From Prosopocoilus inquinatus (lineage: Eukaryota; Arthropoda; Insecta; Coleoptera; Lucanidae), in NCBI GenBank assembly GCA_036172665.1, contig CM069873.1, positions 30,744,001-30,808,000 of the forward strand: a DNA stretch of 64,000 nt, read 5' to 3'. Under the pieces are notes generated by a model, which saw nothing but the letters and a program-made list of their open reading frames with translations, was not told the origin of the DNA and did not search any database. Shown here one piece after another: positions 35,849 to 47,135 of the stretch (the stretch's first letter is position 1; each line of letters begins with the position of its first letter). The translations under genes were made by a program, and so were the position numbers.

Positions 35849-36453
35849 ACTGGGTGTCTCACAACGTACGGAGGAGATTGAAAGGGTAGCTGTAGGACAT
35901 CAAAATAAAGCTTTTTTCTTAATTTGCTTTTGACCAAAACCCAATAATAAGAAAGTTACAGCAGTTTAACTTTCTTAATTTCTTCTTTAATTTACACCAA
36001 TAGCTTTTTAATTAATCAAAATCATTTCAGAAAATACGACTTTATTATTAAATAAACTCTAAATTTATCAAAACCATCATTCATAAAATGTCTATATTAA
36101 TCTGTTTCCTAGTTTAGTTTTTAATTAATAGGCGGTGCACAACGAGATGAAAACCCGTTTTTGGGCATTAAAAGAAAAAATAAAATAGCCGTTACTTTAA
36201 CGTGATTACATTTTTTAAAATAGTTGTTTATTGTAAAGCAGTGTTCAATTAGCTCATAAATGCCTCAAATTTGAATTTAAAACGTAAAATCTTACTGCAA
36301 GCAGTAACTTTTGCTTGTTAATTAATTTCACTTTAAACACTTGTAACATTTTAGTTATTGCTCTTTTACCAAAAATTTATTAAAAGAAAATCTTTAATTT
36401 AATCTCCCCTAGCTACCCTCTTAATCTCCTCCGTAGGTTATGAGACACCCAGT
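35849..36453. mobile_element. Inverted-repeat element with ACTGGGTGTCTCA ends
   Basis: The left end ACTGGGTGTCTCACAACGTA and the reversed right end ACTGGGTGTCTCATAACCTA continue CGGAGGAGATT and GGGTAGCT, about 48 bp in total. The 605-bp interior is non-coding. The ends resemble the ACCGGGTGTCTCA ends of the 61.4-63.0 kb element. Confidence 0.8.
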
Positions 36454-37103
36454 ATATGAATAAATATTTGTGATTCAGAACCAGAGTAGCGAAATGATAT
36501 GAATTCAAACTGACTTGCATATTAAATTAATCGATCACTTGAATTTTAAAATATTTTCATTAAAGTTACCTGAGAATTAGTTTGCGTAAGAAATTACTAA
36601 GTGTTCGAGCTCCTCTGTTTTTATCAAAGTGCAAAGTACTGGCAAGTTTACTTGAAAACAAGGAAGAAGGAAGTTAAAGCATAAAACGTAACTTTCGGAG
36701 AAGAGAATGTAGTCCTTACATTAACAAAGAAAAACTGGCAATAACAATTTAAATAGTGAAGATAATTAATTGTTGGACGTAAAAATAATCACAATTATCT
36801 GGCAAACTGGGTTATCGCTGAAAAAAAAAATTGATAATTAATTTCCAAGCAAAGAGCAAGGGTAATTTGTCATGGACACGATTAACTAACACGCAATTTG
36901 GCCACGTTAGTGAACTCCTAAAATTGTTTCCAGAGGGAGAATATTGCTTATATTACCTTAACAAGGTGTTATTATTATACAATATGTATTTGTTTTTGCA
37001 AGGATAGAAATTAAATGTTGATGCTTCGCTGTGCAGAGTTGACAGCTGTCAAACACACAATTAATATTTTGGAATAAGCTGAGTTTTTTTTATGTGTATA
37101 CTT

Positions 37104-37660
37104 ATATAGGATGCTGCGTTTTGAAACGCAACATAGGAAATCCCATGTTAATTTAAAGGTGCTCCCTAATTATTTTACAGCAAAATTCCATTTAGGTTTT
37201 TTAAAGTGCTTTTCAAGATAAATCTGTCTGTAACGTTTGAGAATTTTTCATATGCTGAGTTTTAAGATATTTAAAGAAGATTTTGTAAGTATACTTGATT
37301 TATACCAAACTATCAGTACAGTTTTGATCAATTATAGTGAATTCTGAACAGATAATTATGAAATCTAGTCTGTTTTTGAAAAAGATTGATAGAAAAAGCT
37401 TTTCCAGTAATTTTCTTTAACATTTACTGATCAAGGCCGTGCTAATAATTTTGGTATAAATCGAATTTCGTTGTTGATCTTTTTTAAATATCTTGAAACT
37501 GAGCGAATGAAAAATTCTCAAACTTCTCATGCAGATTCATCTTGAAGAGCACTTTAAAAGACCTAAATAGAATTTCGCTCTACAATAATTAGGGCAGCCA
37601 ATATTCGAACACCTTTAAATTAACATAGAATATTCTATGTTGTGTTTCAAAACGCAGTAC
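37104..37660. mobile_element. Foldback MITE related to that at 3.8 kb
   Basis: Arms 37104-37280 and about 37480-37660 are inverted copies, with shared GCGTTTTGAAACRCAACATAG, TGTTAATTTAAAGGTG, CCTAATTATT and GAGAATTTTTCAT. The same internal sequence occurs in the 3835-4084 element, but the first 20 bp differ, so these are two subfamilies. There is no coding content. Confidence 0.8.
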
Positions 37661-37662
37661 AA

Positions 37663-38090
37663 TTAATTAAAGGGCCACTATGGGTTCTCGTAAACTATAA
37701 GAGATACAAAGATGGTTAAATTACAGAATAGTTGCACTATATTGGGAAGTAAAAAAATAATACCCATAAGAAAAAAGACAGTTGACGTGTCTGCAAAACT
37801 GTCAATCCTAACCAATTTCTTCGCACTCTGTTAGATTGTTCATTTAACGTAAAAACGTCGAATTTCATGATTCTATTTTAATAAATAACGAAGATATTCG
37901 AGATTTTCGAAAATTAGAATTTTTGGTTTTTTGAAGATATTTCAGAAACGAATGAAAACAGAAAAGATTTATTTGAATATTTTGATAGGCTTTAAAATAG
38001 TGTAACTTTTTTGTAATTTAAACGTTTTTGTATCTCTAATAGTTTACGAGATCCCCATGGTGGCCCTTTAATTAGTTGTAACCCTGTATA
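37663..38090. mobile_element. Inverted-repeat MITE abutting the previous element
   Basis: Both ends share AATTAAAGGGCCAC(C/T)ATGGG, TCTCGTAAACTAT and AGAGATACAAA, inverted over about 75 bp. On the right the element ends ...GTTGTAACCCTGTATA at 38090. On the left the outer TATACAGGGTTACAAC part is missing and the neighbouring MITE begins instead, so the left terminus was lost or overwritten. Confidence 0.75.
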
Positions 38091-38727
38091 TGCTTCGAGG
38101 TAAACCCCATCTTTATCGTCATTAATGTTGAAGACTGTTGCGAATTGTATATTCAACTATTAAATTTAAGTCACGTCTATTGAAGTTTATCATTAACTTC
38201 ATTTTAGAATTGCCTACGTCAATTGAAGGTAATTTAATTCAATTTTTAACCATCGTTCTGGATTTGGTTGTGAGATAATTGAACATTTTAAAGTAAATTT
38301 CGTAAATTTTAACTGTCAGATACTTGTGTGAGACGACGGAAATTTCCCAAGTACGTATCGATTGATGTTCTTGAAATGTTTAAAATATTTTTGAATTTTG
38401 AATCAAACTTTCAGTTTAATTTGCATTAAATTATTGTCATCTAATTTCTGCGCATTACTGAATTGTTGTCTTCGACACGTCCACCTTTTTGAAACTGAAA
38501 TTATTTATGGTTGGATGTAATCGATACATTTGTTGTATTTGCTTCAGTTGGCGCTTACCGATATCTATTTTAAAAATATTTAAATATACTTATTGTGGTT
38601 TCTCTTATTTTGGGAATTCTTCTTATTTTCTGTCCACGACCCTTCTCTGAATCTACAAACTAACCGCTGGTATTAGGCAGTGTCCACCTATAACGTCGAC
38701 AATAATTCATCAACGGGGAATTCTGTG

Positions 38728-38773
38728 TACACAGATAAGATCTGTCATCATACACAGATAAGATCTGTCATCA
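38728..38773. repeat. Perfect tandem duplication of 23 bp
   Basis: TACACAGATAAGATCTGTCA plus TCA occurs twice without a mismatch (38728-38750 and 38751-38773). Each unit contains the near-palindrome ACAGATAAGATCTGT. Confidence 0.95.
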
Positions 38774-41451
38774 TCTACGTGTGATTAGCAACCAACCACG
38801 TGTGTAGGCACAAAAATTGGCCCCCTACATTTAATTTAATTTTAAGGCATTTTATCGTCTTATCCAAATTTATTTTGGAGAAGAAATTATAATCACTTAC
38901 AGGTTAAAAAAATACTTAGAGTACAAAATAATAAGTGAAATCATTCGAGTTTGACTGCAAGGCTGTGTGTAACGACGCTTCCAAGAGACCCGCATTCCGC
39001 TATAAAGTGGATATTTGTTTAAGTGAAACCAGACAAGAATAAGATTGGACGAGCCACTGTAAACTAGCTTTTACGGTTTAGAATTTATTTTATCGCAAGT
39101 CTGTGTCGTCCTCCGTTTCACATGTGAGATACGAATTCAGAGTTAACACTTTAGAGTTAACTTGTTCGATTCTAGATTTTCATTTTACTTGTTAGTCTTA
39201 CTATTTATGAATCTGCTTCTAATTTCTCAGAAAATTACTGAATTAAGTAACATGTTCATAGGGTTAAGAAATCTTAATACTCCTTATTAATTTACATATG
39301 CAACAGCTTATTTTTAAAGTTTCATAGAAAACTATTGATTTAAATAACGTTTATATTGTTTGGGTTGGGCTGGGTTGGGATAATTTTTAACTTAAATAAC
39401 GTTTATATGAATGGGGGTCATAAATTTTAATAATTAATAGATTTTAGAATGAAATGAAACATCATTCATTAATAACTGTCTTCAACTTGTACAGTCATGG
39501 AAAGTGATAAAAATAATTATGCCGAATTTAATCAGATAAGTTTTATGTAAAACAGCAATTACGTCAGTCTTCTAACGCCTTTAATAAATATATTACAGGA
39601 GCAGGAACGCAACGGTGATAAATTTGTGGAACGCACGCAAAAAACAATAATAAATTGCTTTCTTTTGGGAAGGAGGTCATCAGTTAAACAAAAATAGAAT
39701 TAATTATAGAAATGAACACGCTTAAATACGTTTATCAGAAATATTCCGGTCCTATCGTTCTGACAGGGGGATATGTTAATTAACTCGAGACATGTTAAGC
39801 TCGGAATGTAGCCGGGCGAATTGAAATGCAAGATAACTAGGAATATTCGAAGACTAAAAACGAGATACTCGTCCCGAGGGATGACATAAATGTGTAAATT
39901 TAAGAAGAACATTCGGGAAAGCAGACAGTGAACATTCGCCAGAAGTACAATGGAAGTCAATTTTTAAGCGCTTTTGAATCCGACATAAATTGTGCATCGA
40001 TTAAGTGGAAATTGACGCCCTCTCTGTGCGTCTCCTTCTCGCTCATCGTCCGGTTATGGTGAAGGGAAAACGCGGTAAGTCAAAATAAGCAGGGCCATCT
40101 CATAAACTATATATTCGGGTAGCCGGTGAAATATCAAAAGACAGCTTGGAAAGCTTTGACAGTGTGCGGCGAGGTGTGATATTGTACGCCCGATCTCGGA
40201 TCGAAAGTTCGGTCGCCTATGAAATGTTACATTTTTCGTGTGTGCACGAAAGCCGGCAGACTTATTGAAAACAAATACTGTGTTAACCGCTTTTTTCAAG
40301 GATTTTTTTAGTCACTTAAAAAGCAAAACAAAGATCAGAAGTTTACATCACACCCTCGACAAACAACAAACAAAAGGGCTAATTCCAAATGAGTTCTTTT
40401 TAAAAACGTATCTTCTCAACAGAGGTGACAAATATTTAAAATTTAATTTACTTTCCAGTTTAGAGCTCCTCCCCTCTGCTACAAATACACCGATAAAAAA
40501 AGACAAATCCTCGAACTCGAAATGGTTAGCTTTATCCTGGAGATATTCCTCGAAGTACTCACGGTATTAGTCTTTTTAAAGGATCGTTTATATACTTCAC
40601 ATGAGATTTGCGCGGAAAAAGAGCTCTTATCCATTCCTCTTCGCACCATATTCAACTTTAATTGAAATACTAATTCAGTTTCTTTGTTGACAGCTTTTCT
40701 TCTCCTCCGAGAACTATCACGAAATATAGAGCCACGTAAATACACCGGGCTTGAAGCCGGGAACGGGTGAAACAAGCAAAAAGAGCGTGCCTTTCCCGTA
40801 TTACAAGCTTTGATAAAATTTAATGAAGTTGAATAAACGCTGAATGGTGTATTTTAATAGCTAAACTGTTTTTTCCCTTGCGGAAAACACAATACGTTTA
40901 CGAAGAATGTCGAACGTAATGTTTAATTAAAAACGACACTAAAGTGGATTTACTTAAAAAAACATGTAATAATGAAAATAAAAAAGGAATTTATTTATAC
41001 AATCTTGACTTACTGTATATAACTTTCTGCTTGTTTATTTTTATTAAATTTTATGTACAAGGTCTTAGGCTCTTGTTTAGAACTGAGACAATGTATAATT
41101 TTCAATGCCAAGTATGTTTAGTTGCAGGAAAATCAATACGTTTTTCTTCTGTATTTGATATTTTGAAAAATAACTATAGATATTTTGGATTCTCTTAATT
41201 TTAGAAGGCCTTTTGTCTTCATTTTTAATGTTTAGCTTTTACCATCATTCTTTAATCACCCTATAGATACTCTGGATATTTTCAATTAAGAGTGTAGCTT
41301 TGCTCGTGTTAAAATAATAAATATAAACGTGCTAACTGAAAATGTACGATTGATTTATGAGTTTGCCATTCTTCCTCCTTACAGAACAGGAAGGGAGCGA
41401 AATTATATCACGTTTGTTCGGCGTATAACGTAGCCAAAAGGGGGTACTTAC
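38774..41451. other. Intronic, no exon; relatively complex sequence at 39.7-40.8 kb
   Basis: Open frames on both strands between 39700 and 40775 have no recognisable protein motifs. The lower AT content close upstream of the Ig exon could reflect conserved regulatory sequence. I see no direct evidence for a function. Confidence 0.4.
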
Positions 41452-41652
41452 CGAGAATTTCCACGGTATGCGTAATTTCTCTTGGTTCCAGCGTTCCGAT
41501 TTGACAAACGTAATCCCCCGCATCTTGTGGCCCTACCTCTTTGATTTCCAGGCTGTAGCCGTTCACAAGGTTGATCCGGGGATCAGGAGATACCTTCACG
41601 CTTCCCGCTGAAAGTACGGCGATTCCTTTCTTCCATGCCAGCACGTAGTGAC
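41452..41652 (-). CDS. Internal exon: second half of Ig domain 1 of a klingon/IgLON-like adhesion protein
   Basis: This 201-bp internal exon encodes the C-strand to G-strand half of an Ig domain. It reads HYVLAWKKG (core Trp), then VSPDPRINLVNG, then the Tyr-corner DAGDYVCQIG with the F-strand Cys, and ends in EITHTVEIL. The B-strand Cys that pairs with this Cys must lie in the preceding exon, which I did not find up to 64000. The acceptor on the minus strand is a T-rich tract followed by TATAG. The donor is G|GTAAGT at 41451-41446. The exon begins two bases into a codon boundary and ends after one base of a codon (phase 1). By family knowledge such proteins (klingon, CG34353-type, vertebrate IgLONs) are secreted or GPI-anchored neuronal surface molecules with three Ig domains. 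Family assignment rests on motif pattern; the exact orthologue is uncertain. The open frame continues upstream to an ATG at 41710, but that part is intron. Confidence 0.92.
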
Positions 41653-43028
41653 CTATAATACAGGGAATGCCATTACGAATAAAAAGGAACAACTTCTCCG
41701 CTGCCTGCATTTTTATAAAAGCGTTTTGTATTTTTGCGCCGTACCGAATTCGTTAGCGCGGGATTAAGACTATGAAATTATCATAGTAAGCTTTAATACG
41801 GCGGTATTTTAGTCTTTTCTCCGGAAAATGACACAACTCTTTCAATACATTGTGTGAATTTCAAGAGATAGTTCTTTTCAAAACGGAAAGTTTATGCGCT
41901 CCAGTAAAACACAAAGAAGGAAAACTTGTGGAGTTCATTTCATCTGGGTTGTAGTAATCTTTTACGCGGCATCACTGATGTGTAGGAAAATCAAGTGACA
42001 CTTACTTCTCTTAATGGAACTTCATTTTAAACAAAAGACTTACGTTCACATATATTTTTATTAAGCATCAAAAATTTTATATGTCTTCCCTTTATGTCAT
42101 CTGCATTTCGCACGTTTCCCAACAACGCGACGCCCTTACTATAAAATGCAACAGACAAAATTACAGGAGTGGAACCTATTGAAAAGCAAAAAATACAAAA
42201 TTATGGTTAGAGATAAGAAGTGTTCATTTGGGAATCCGGTAGCATTACCTGCGAAAATCTTTTGTTTCGAAAAACGTTTGTCGCAGTGTTAAAATTGGAC
42301 GTAACCTAACTTTAAAATGTCATCATAATATAAAACGTATCTAGAAGAATATAAATTACAACTCACTCACAAATTAAATAATTTTTCTCATAAGAAGTTG
42401 TAATGTCCCTATCAGAGATCACCGGCCAGAAATTCTTGCACCAATGTCATGCGGTAAAGATAGAGCTTTGCATCTTTAGGAAATAATTTGTGGCACCTTC
42501 CAACCGAAAGCTCAAACTAGTCAAATATTGCACTTTCCATAACCTTAGCTGTATGTTTTCATAGTTGACTGTTCTTCGGAAGATCCTCCAGTTAGTCGAA
42601 ACATCTGTACCTATCAATACAGATTGTCTTCAAATATTTTATAGTCAACAATACAGTTCTAAACTCTTCCAAGCAGTTTCGGTACTCCCGTGACTTTTGA
42701 ACCATTACGAAAATGAATTAAATTAATTTTCAATCATAAATCTGCTTCAAAGTAAACATCAAACATCATTTTATAATGTAACATACAGTCAATAAAATCG
42801 TAAATGAGTCCTGAAAAGAAACTATTCTTGCAATGAAACCAATAAATAACGTAAATAAAAGGAAGACCCTACTCGACGGTTGACAGAAGACGTGACATTA
42901 GTGACAGTACTGTTAGCAGTAAAGTTAAGCTACGACATGAGTTTAAAAAATCATTTGTTTACAACGCCAATACTACCGGAAATCGAAGTGAACACTTGTT
43001 ACTACGACAACATAATTTAGTACTCTAA
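41653..43028. other. Upstream intron of the Ig gene, nothing recognised
   Basis: No exon encoding the first half of Ig domain 1 (B-strand Cys) was found here or further up to 64000, so the upstream exon probably lies beyond the window or was too divergent to notice. Confidence 0.5.
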
Positions 43029-43156
43029 GGGCCATTTGCACCACTTTCAGTTAAAATTTAAGCTCCACTTAACTCCATAGAAATAATTATTGTAACAAAC
43101 GTTTCTATGGAGTTAAGTGGACCTTAAATTTTAACTGAAAGTGGTGCAAATGGCCC
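43029..43156. mobile_element. Palindromic MITE
   Basis: Arms of about 55 bp are near-perfect inverses: GGGCCATTTGCACCACTTTC, AGTTAAAATTTAAG(C/G)TCC and ACTTAACTCCATAGAAA, around an 18-base centre. CTA occurs on both sides (43025-43027 and 43157-43159), compatible with a 3-bp duplication as in PIF/Harbinger elements; that assignment is tentative. Confidence 0.85.
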
Positions 43157-43564
43157 CTAGTAAAGAAGTAGAAGAAAAAGATGCTATAACTAATAAAGAA
43201 GAATGTCAAATTGGACGAGACATACAATCTAGGGGTAATCGTAAATATAATTCGAAACGGGAAAGAGAACGAATAGAGCAACAGGGAGATATATGATTTA
43301 TCTGTTCCACCTAACAGAACTGCTGCGGGGGAGGGGTCACCATTCTCTCTGGCTTTTGTTGGTGGCTCTCGAACGCGAAAGTGCGACGCTACTGCTTACG
43401 CATGCATGTGTATTGTCGGGGCGCGAAGTTTTAAAATCGAGTCAAAAATAGATTTATCTTTTGGTTGCTCTTTTTTGTCTGTCTTCAATAGTGTATAAAA
43501 GTCTGCAAGAAGAAAATCCTTAATCAGTTAAAAAAAAACAGAAAAACTTGATAGTGAGTGGTGT

Positions 43565-44105
43565 TTGAAATGCGCTTGATAGATTGCGCCAATAGTAAAA
43601 CCACCCAAGATTGGTAAAACTGATATTGTATCTAGCACAGTCAGTAGTAGTGGCATACACAGTCCAGTTCTACCAACCTTGAAACCACCTTTTCAACTGT
43701 CACTGTACCGAGGCGCATTCGGTTTTAATTTAAAGAAATGGAAATTTGGATGGTTCTTAAAAAAATGCGATTTTGTAAATTTATATAAATCAAATCAATT
43801 AAAAAAAAACGTCATAATGACAGGTTTGAAGTACGCTCGGTAGATGGCGCCAGGCGTTAAAATGATCTTTTCAACTAAGTCTATCTGGGATCTATGGCGA
43901 GGGGGGGGGAGTGCAATGCCGCTTGATTTTATTTAATAAAAAAACGGTTTGTTTAGAAAAGGCCGCTAGATTGGTAGGATTGAAGTTTGAAATACCTATC
44001 GAGCTCGACAGATGGCGTCATTTTTTTAATAATTATTTCAAATTTAATTTTAGCCGTAACGATAACAAGGTTCGAATCGGACTCGACAGATGGCGTCAGT
44101 CGGGA
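43565..44105 (+). repeat. Four degenerate copies of a GACAGATGGCGTC-type motif
   Basis: Related segments occur near 43570 (GCTTGATAGATTGCGCC), 43838 (GCTCGGTAGATGGCGCC), 44004 (GCTCGACAGATGGCGTC) and 44083 (ACTCGACAGATGGCGTC), each preceded by a TTTGAA-like stretch. Spacing shrinks from about 270 to 80 bp. They may be subterminal transposon repeats. Confidence 0.55.
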
Positions 44106-44207
44106 CATTATTTTTTGAACAAAATTGAAACAATCGCTAGTACCAAGCAACCATCGAGTAACGTTTGCTATTTTTTATTTTTTCAATCAAGACTTCTATG
44201 AATTCAT

Positions 44208-44604
44208 CCAAGCCTAAATTCTGACCTCATCAGTCGTCTTTTGTTTTTCCTTTTTCTTTTTTAATAATAAAAATGTTGCAAGCTGTTTTGTGCAAGAAAA
44301 AATTACTATTAACAGAATCCTGACGTTTTCAAGTTTTCCTTAAAAATGAAAACAAGAAAAAAAAAACAATTGCCAGCAACAAACACCCAGTAGGTAATAT
44401 ACGTCCGTTTTTTGTTTTGTTTTTACCTAACGTCATAGATTTTTGTACGACGGATGGTGGATCGACCCACCGCGGCTTAAATCCTGACGTCATCAGTGTT
44501 TCATTTGTTTTTTCTCGTATTAAGAAAAATCAACAAAAAGAAACTCCAACGTCATCAAGTCATGAAGGAAAAAAAAACAGTTGCCAGCAGTAAATACCCA
44601 GTGA
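44208..44604 (+). repeat. Local direct duplication, about 265-bp spacing
   Basis: The 44208-44392 segment (CTAAATTCTGACCTCATCAG ... TTGCCAGCAACAAACACCCA) is repeated in diverged form at 44473-44604 (TTAAATCCTGACGTCATCAG ... TTGCCAGCAGTAAATACCCA). The sequence is poly-purine/pyrimidine rich. Confidence 0.6.
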
Positions 44605-45132
44605 CATTGTTTTTCTTTTTTGCTTCTTTATAGTCGTTTGTTTTTGTTAACTTTTTTTTATTTACAATAAAACAGAATGTTGAACAATATTTCAGTCGAA
44701 CATACAATTAAAAATCCTACGACTTATATTTTCTTTACCACAGCTTTTCTTTGTCAAATAATCATTTTGGCACTAGATATAATCAGTAGCAAAGTTTCAA
44801 ATCACCCTCCCTTGTCTTCTGCTTTTCAGTTTCTGAAGTGGTTGCAGTTTGAGTTTAGGATTTGAAAATAGTTTTAAAGTGGATAATCTATCTTTTCCTT
44901 TCTTTCTACCACTACTCACCCCTCCTATGGAGTACTAGTTTTTGGGCCACGTTTTTACAAAAAAATTATGAAGTAATTCAACTGTCTGTTTCTTATTCCC
45001 TGATATCAAAAGATTATTCTTTGATACTAAGAGGCTCTTCACTGCTCTGTTTATAATTGTCTACTTGTTTTCCTAGTCCTACACCTTCATTTCTTTATTC
45101 TCTTGTTTCAGTAGCCACATTAGATAATAACC

Positions 45133-45287
45133 AGGGAAAAGAATTCAGGCCACACCACACAAATTACTATTGAGTGGAAAGGGAGGGCAATGCGAGCGTT
45201 CGCAGGTTGTGGGCGAGATTGATACAGTCCGAGTACCTACTAAATTTTCGTCCTGTTCACGGAAGAAGTGACCCGAATTCTTCTCCT
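45133..45287. repeat. Inverted repeat of about 155 bp
   Basis: AGGGAAAAGAATTCAGGCCAC (as two runs, 45133-45153) is inverted at 45268-45287 (GTGACCCGAATTCTTCTCCT). The 110-bp centre is comparatively GC-rich. It is possibly a small MITE; no duplication of the target was seen. Confidence 0.5.
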
Positions 45288-45924
45288 TGATATTCGCTGT
45301 CAGTTTTCTTTACTGGTCTGGTTATAGCTATCAAATCTTTTGCACACATGGAAATTAAAGGCATTTAAAAATTAAAAAATATATCGCGTTTTCGGAAACA
45401 GAAACAGCTATTAGTTTCAATAGCTTCAAGTTACTGTTTCATTCTTTCTTTTTTGTTTCTTAATCTTACATCTTGGTGTATTCTTGTTCACATTCCTTCA
45501 ATTTCTATTCATTTGCTTCGCGTGCACACATTTAATAACGTTTTTGAACAAAATGATAAATTTTGGATTAACTAAACCATTTTAAATTTAATCCAAATAC
45601 TAACCGTTTTGAGGCGTCCCAAATTGGGATATCACCGGTTTTTAAAATATAATCAATGGTGTTTCGTCGTTTGGTGCAACAATGGAAGAAGTTTTGTATA
45701 ACTTATCTAAATTGACCGTTCGGACTTATCTCACTACTTCACTTATCTTCAATATTAAATTATTAAAACTTTTCTTTTAATTTACTTAAAATTAGCATTT
45801 TGGACTTATTTCTTTATTGCAATAACGACTTCAATTACTCTACATTAAACGTAAGGACTGTCTACGATAAAAAATTATTAATCTTTTTTCAGTTGTTTTG
45901 TACATACAAGTAGACTTTGAAAAC

Positions 45925-46925
45925 AAATAAAAACAATGATTTATTTTATCTTCGAACGAGTGTATTCAACGGGAAAACTAATTCTGTGCATAAAGTAGGA
46001 AAATTCCAATTGGTCTCGATATAAAATTGTAAATCATATTGGAATATCATGTGCCACTGTTCAAAGTGTTTTAACTAAAGTAAAGCAAACTTTAACAGTA
46101 AAATGAAAGTCAGGTTCAGATAGAAAATCAGGTCCAATTACTAAAAAATTGGCAAGGAAGATCGTCACTGCATTCAAGAGAAATCAACAACATTTCGGTA
46201 AGAGATGTGGCCAAAAAATTAGGCGTCTCGAAAAGTTATGTCGGAAAAATAGAAAAGAACGAAGTTAAAGTCACACAAAGTTTTAAAAGTACCAGATTGG
46301 TCCGAAGAAAAGAATTTAGAAGCGAACAAATGAGCCTAGAAAATTGTATATGCAGTAGTTAACAAAATTCAATTGTACAGTTATGCTAACAGTTATGCCA
46401 ACGCGAACTTTAAATAACTTCCAGGACAAGAGTATTACATTTCTAGAGTACGAGGAGGAGTTGATAAAAGATTTATGCTGCGTAAAACCTTTAAATTCCC
46501 AAAAAGATTTCTAGTCTAGCAAGCAATTTGCACTTGTGGCAGTAAAAAGGATTTGTTTGCATAAACGGGCACGATTAACCAAGATATGTACATTCAGGAA
46601 TGTTTACAAATGGGTTTTATTTCTACGATCACATGATCGTTCAGCTTTGTTTTGTCCTGATCTGGCAGCTTGCTATTATGGTAAAATTGCAAAGAATTGG
46701 TACGAAAGAAATCAAATGCAAACTGTCCCGAAAGAAGCTAATGCCCCGGAGCTTCAGCCAACTGAACAGTACTGGGCTGCTGTTAAACGAAAATTAAAGA
46801 AAAGTCTAGGGGAAGCTTCAAACATCACCAGTTTTCAAAGAAAATGGAGAAATGTTACCAGTCAATTAACAGACTTTACTGTACAAAACTTAATAGAGAG
46901 TAAAGGAGTTTTCTCGTGTATTTAA
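45925..46925 (+). pseudogene. Tc1/mariner-superfamily transposase relic
   Basis: Plus frames show an N-terminal helix-turn-helix (IGISCATVQSVLTKVK), a second DNA-binding part (NISVRDVAKKLGVSKSYVGK) and, in the 46536-46925 frame, the C-terminal catalytic region FCPDLAACYYGKIAKNWYE, then VPKEANAPELQPTEQYWAAV and KRKLKKSLGEAS. The PD..A.HY and N.PE..P.E.YWA blocks are the last two catalytic acidic blocks of mariner-like DD(E/D) transposases. Several stops and at least two frameshifts separate the pieces, and the first catalytic Asp region is barely visible. Convincing terminal repeats were not found. It is inactive. Confidence 0.82.
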
Positions 46926-46984
46926 CTATTAAACAAATGTTTAAAAAACAAATGAGTTAAATCTGGTGATTATGTACTTGTAAA

Positions 46985-47135
46985 AATATATGTCGTTTAT
47001 GGATGATTTTTTTCGTGGCGGTCCTTAATTGGGCCTATCTTTGGACAATATAGACCTCCATGTTGGGATTCGATTCCGGGTGGTAGAGTAATAAAAGTCG
47101 GCTAGCCTAACCGCTGGGTCACTCGACAATCCCCG
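46985..47135 (-). mobile_element. tRNA-derived SINE fragment
   Basis: On the minus strand there is an A box TGACCCAGCGG (plus coordinates 47111-47121) and a B box GGAATCGAATCC (47066-47077), about 33 bp apart. The head is GGGGATTGTCGAG and a short body continues to about 46985. A functional tRNA is unlikely because the acceptor stem halves do not pair. Confidence 0.65.

Larger units (their letters stand above)
14946..41451 (-). other. Phase-1 intron of 26.5 kb between the two Ig exons
   Basis: The donor GTAAGTACC and acceptor TTTTTCCAG are both good, and the reading frame is preserved when they are joined. The intron hosts a MULE transposase pseudogene, a copia relic, a 2.5-kb foldback element and several MITEs, all listed separately. 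Between them (about 15.0-17.5, 22.1-29.7, 30.0-35.8 and 38.1-41.4 kb) I see no coding exon. Some stretches are less AT-rich and more complex than the background (28250-28620, 30060-30200, 35020-35500, 39700-40800) and could be regulatory islands, but sequence alone does not show it. Confidence 0.85.

Noticed and set aside
41653..41710. ATG at 41710 as start of a short Ig protein
   Set aside because: The acceptor TATAG lies at 41653-41657, and the residues before it do not fit an Ig domain, whereas those after it do.
45600..47040. Terminal repeats for the mariner-like relic (GAGGCGTCCCAAATTGGG near 45611 and GTGGCGGTCCTTAATTGGG near 47017)
   Set aside because: The two segments are similar in direct rather than inverted orientation, and the right one may belong to the SINE body.
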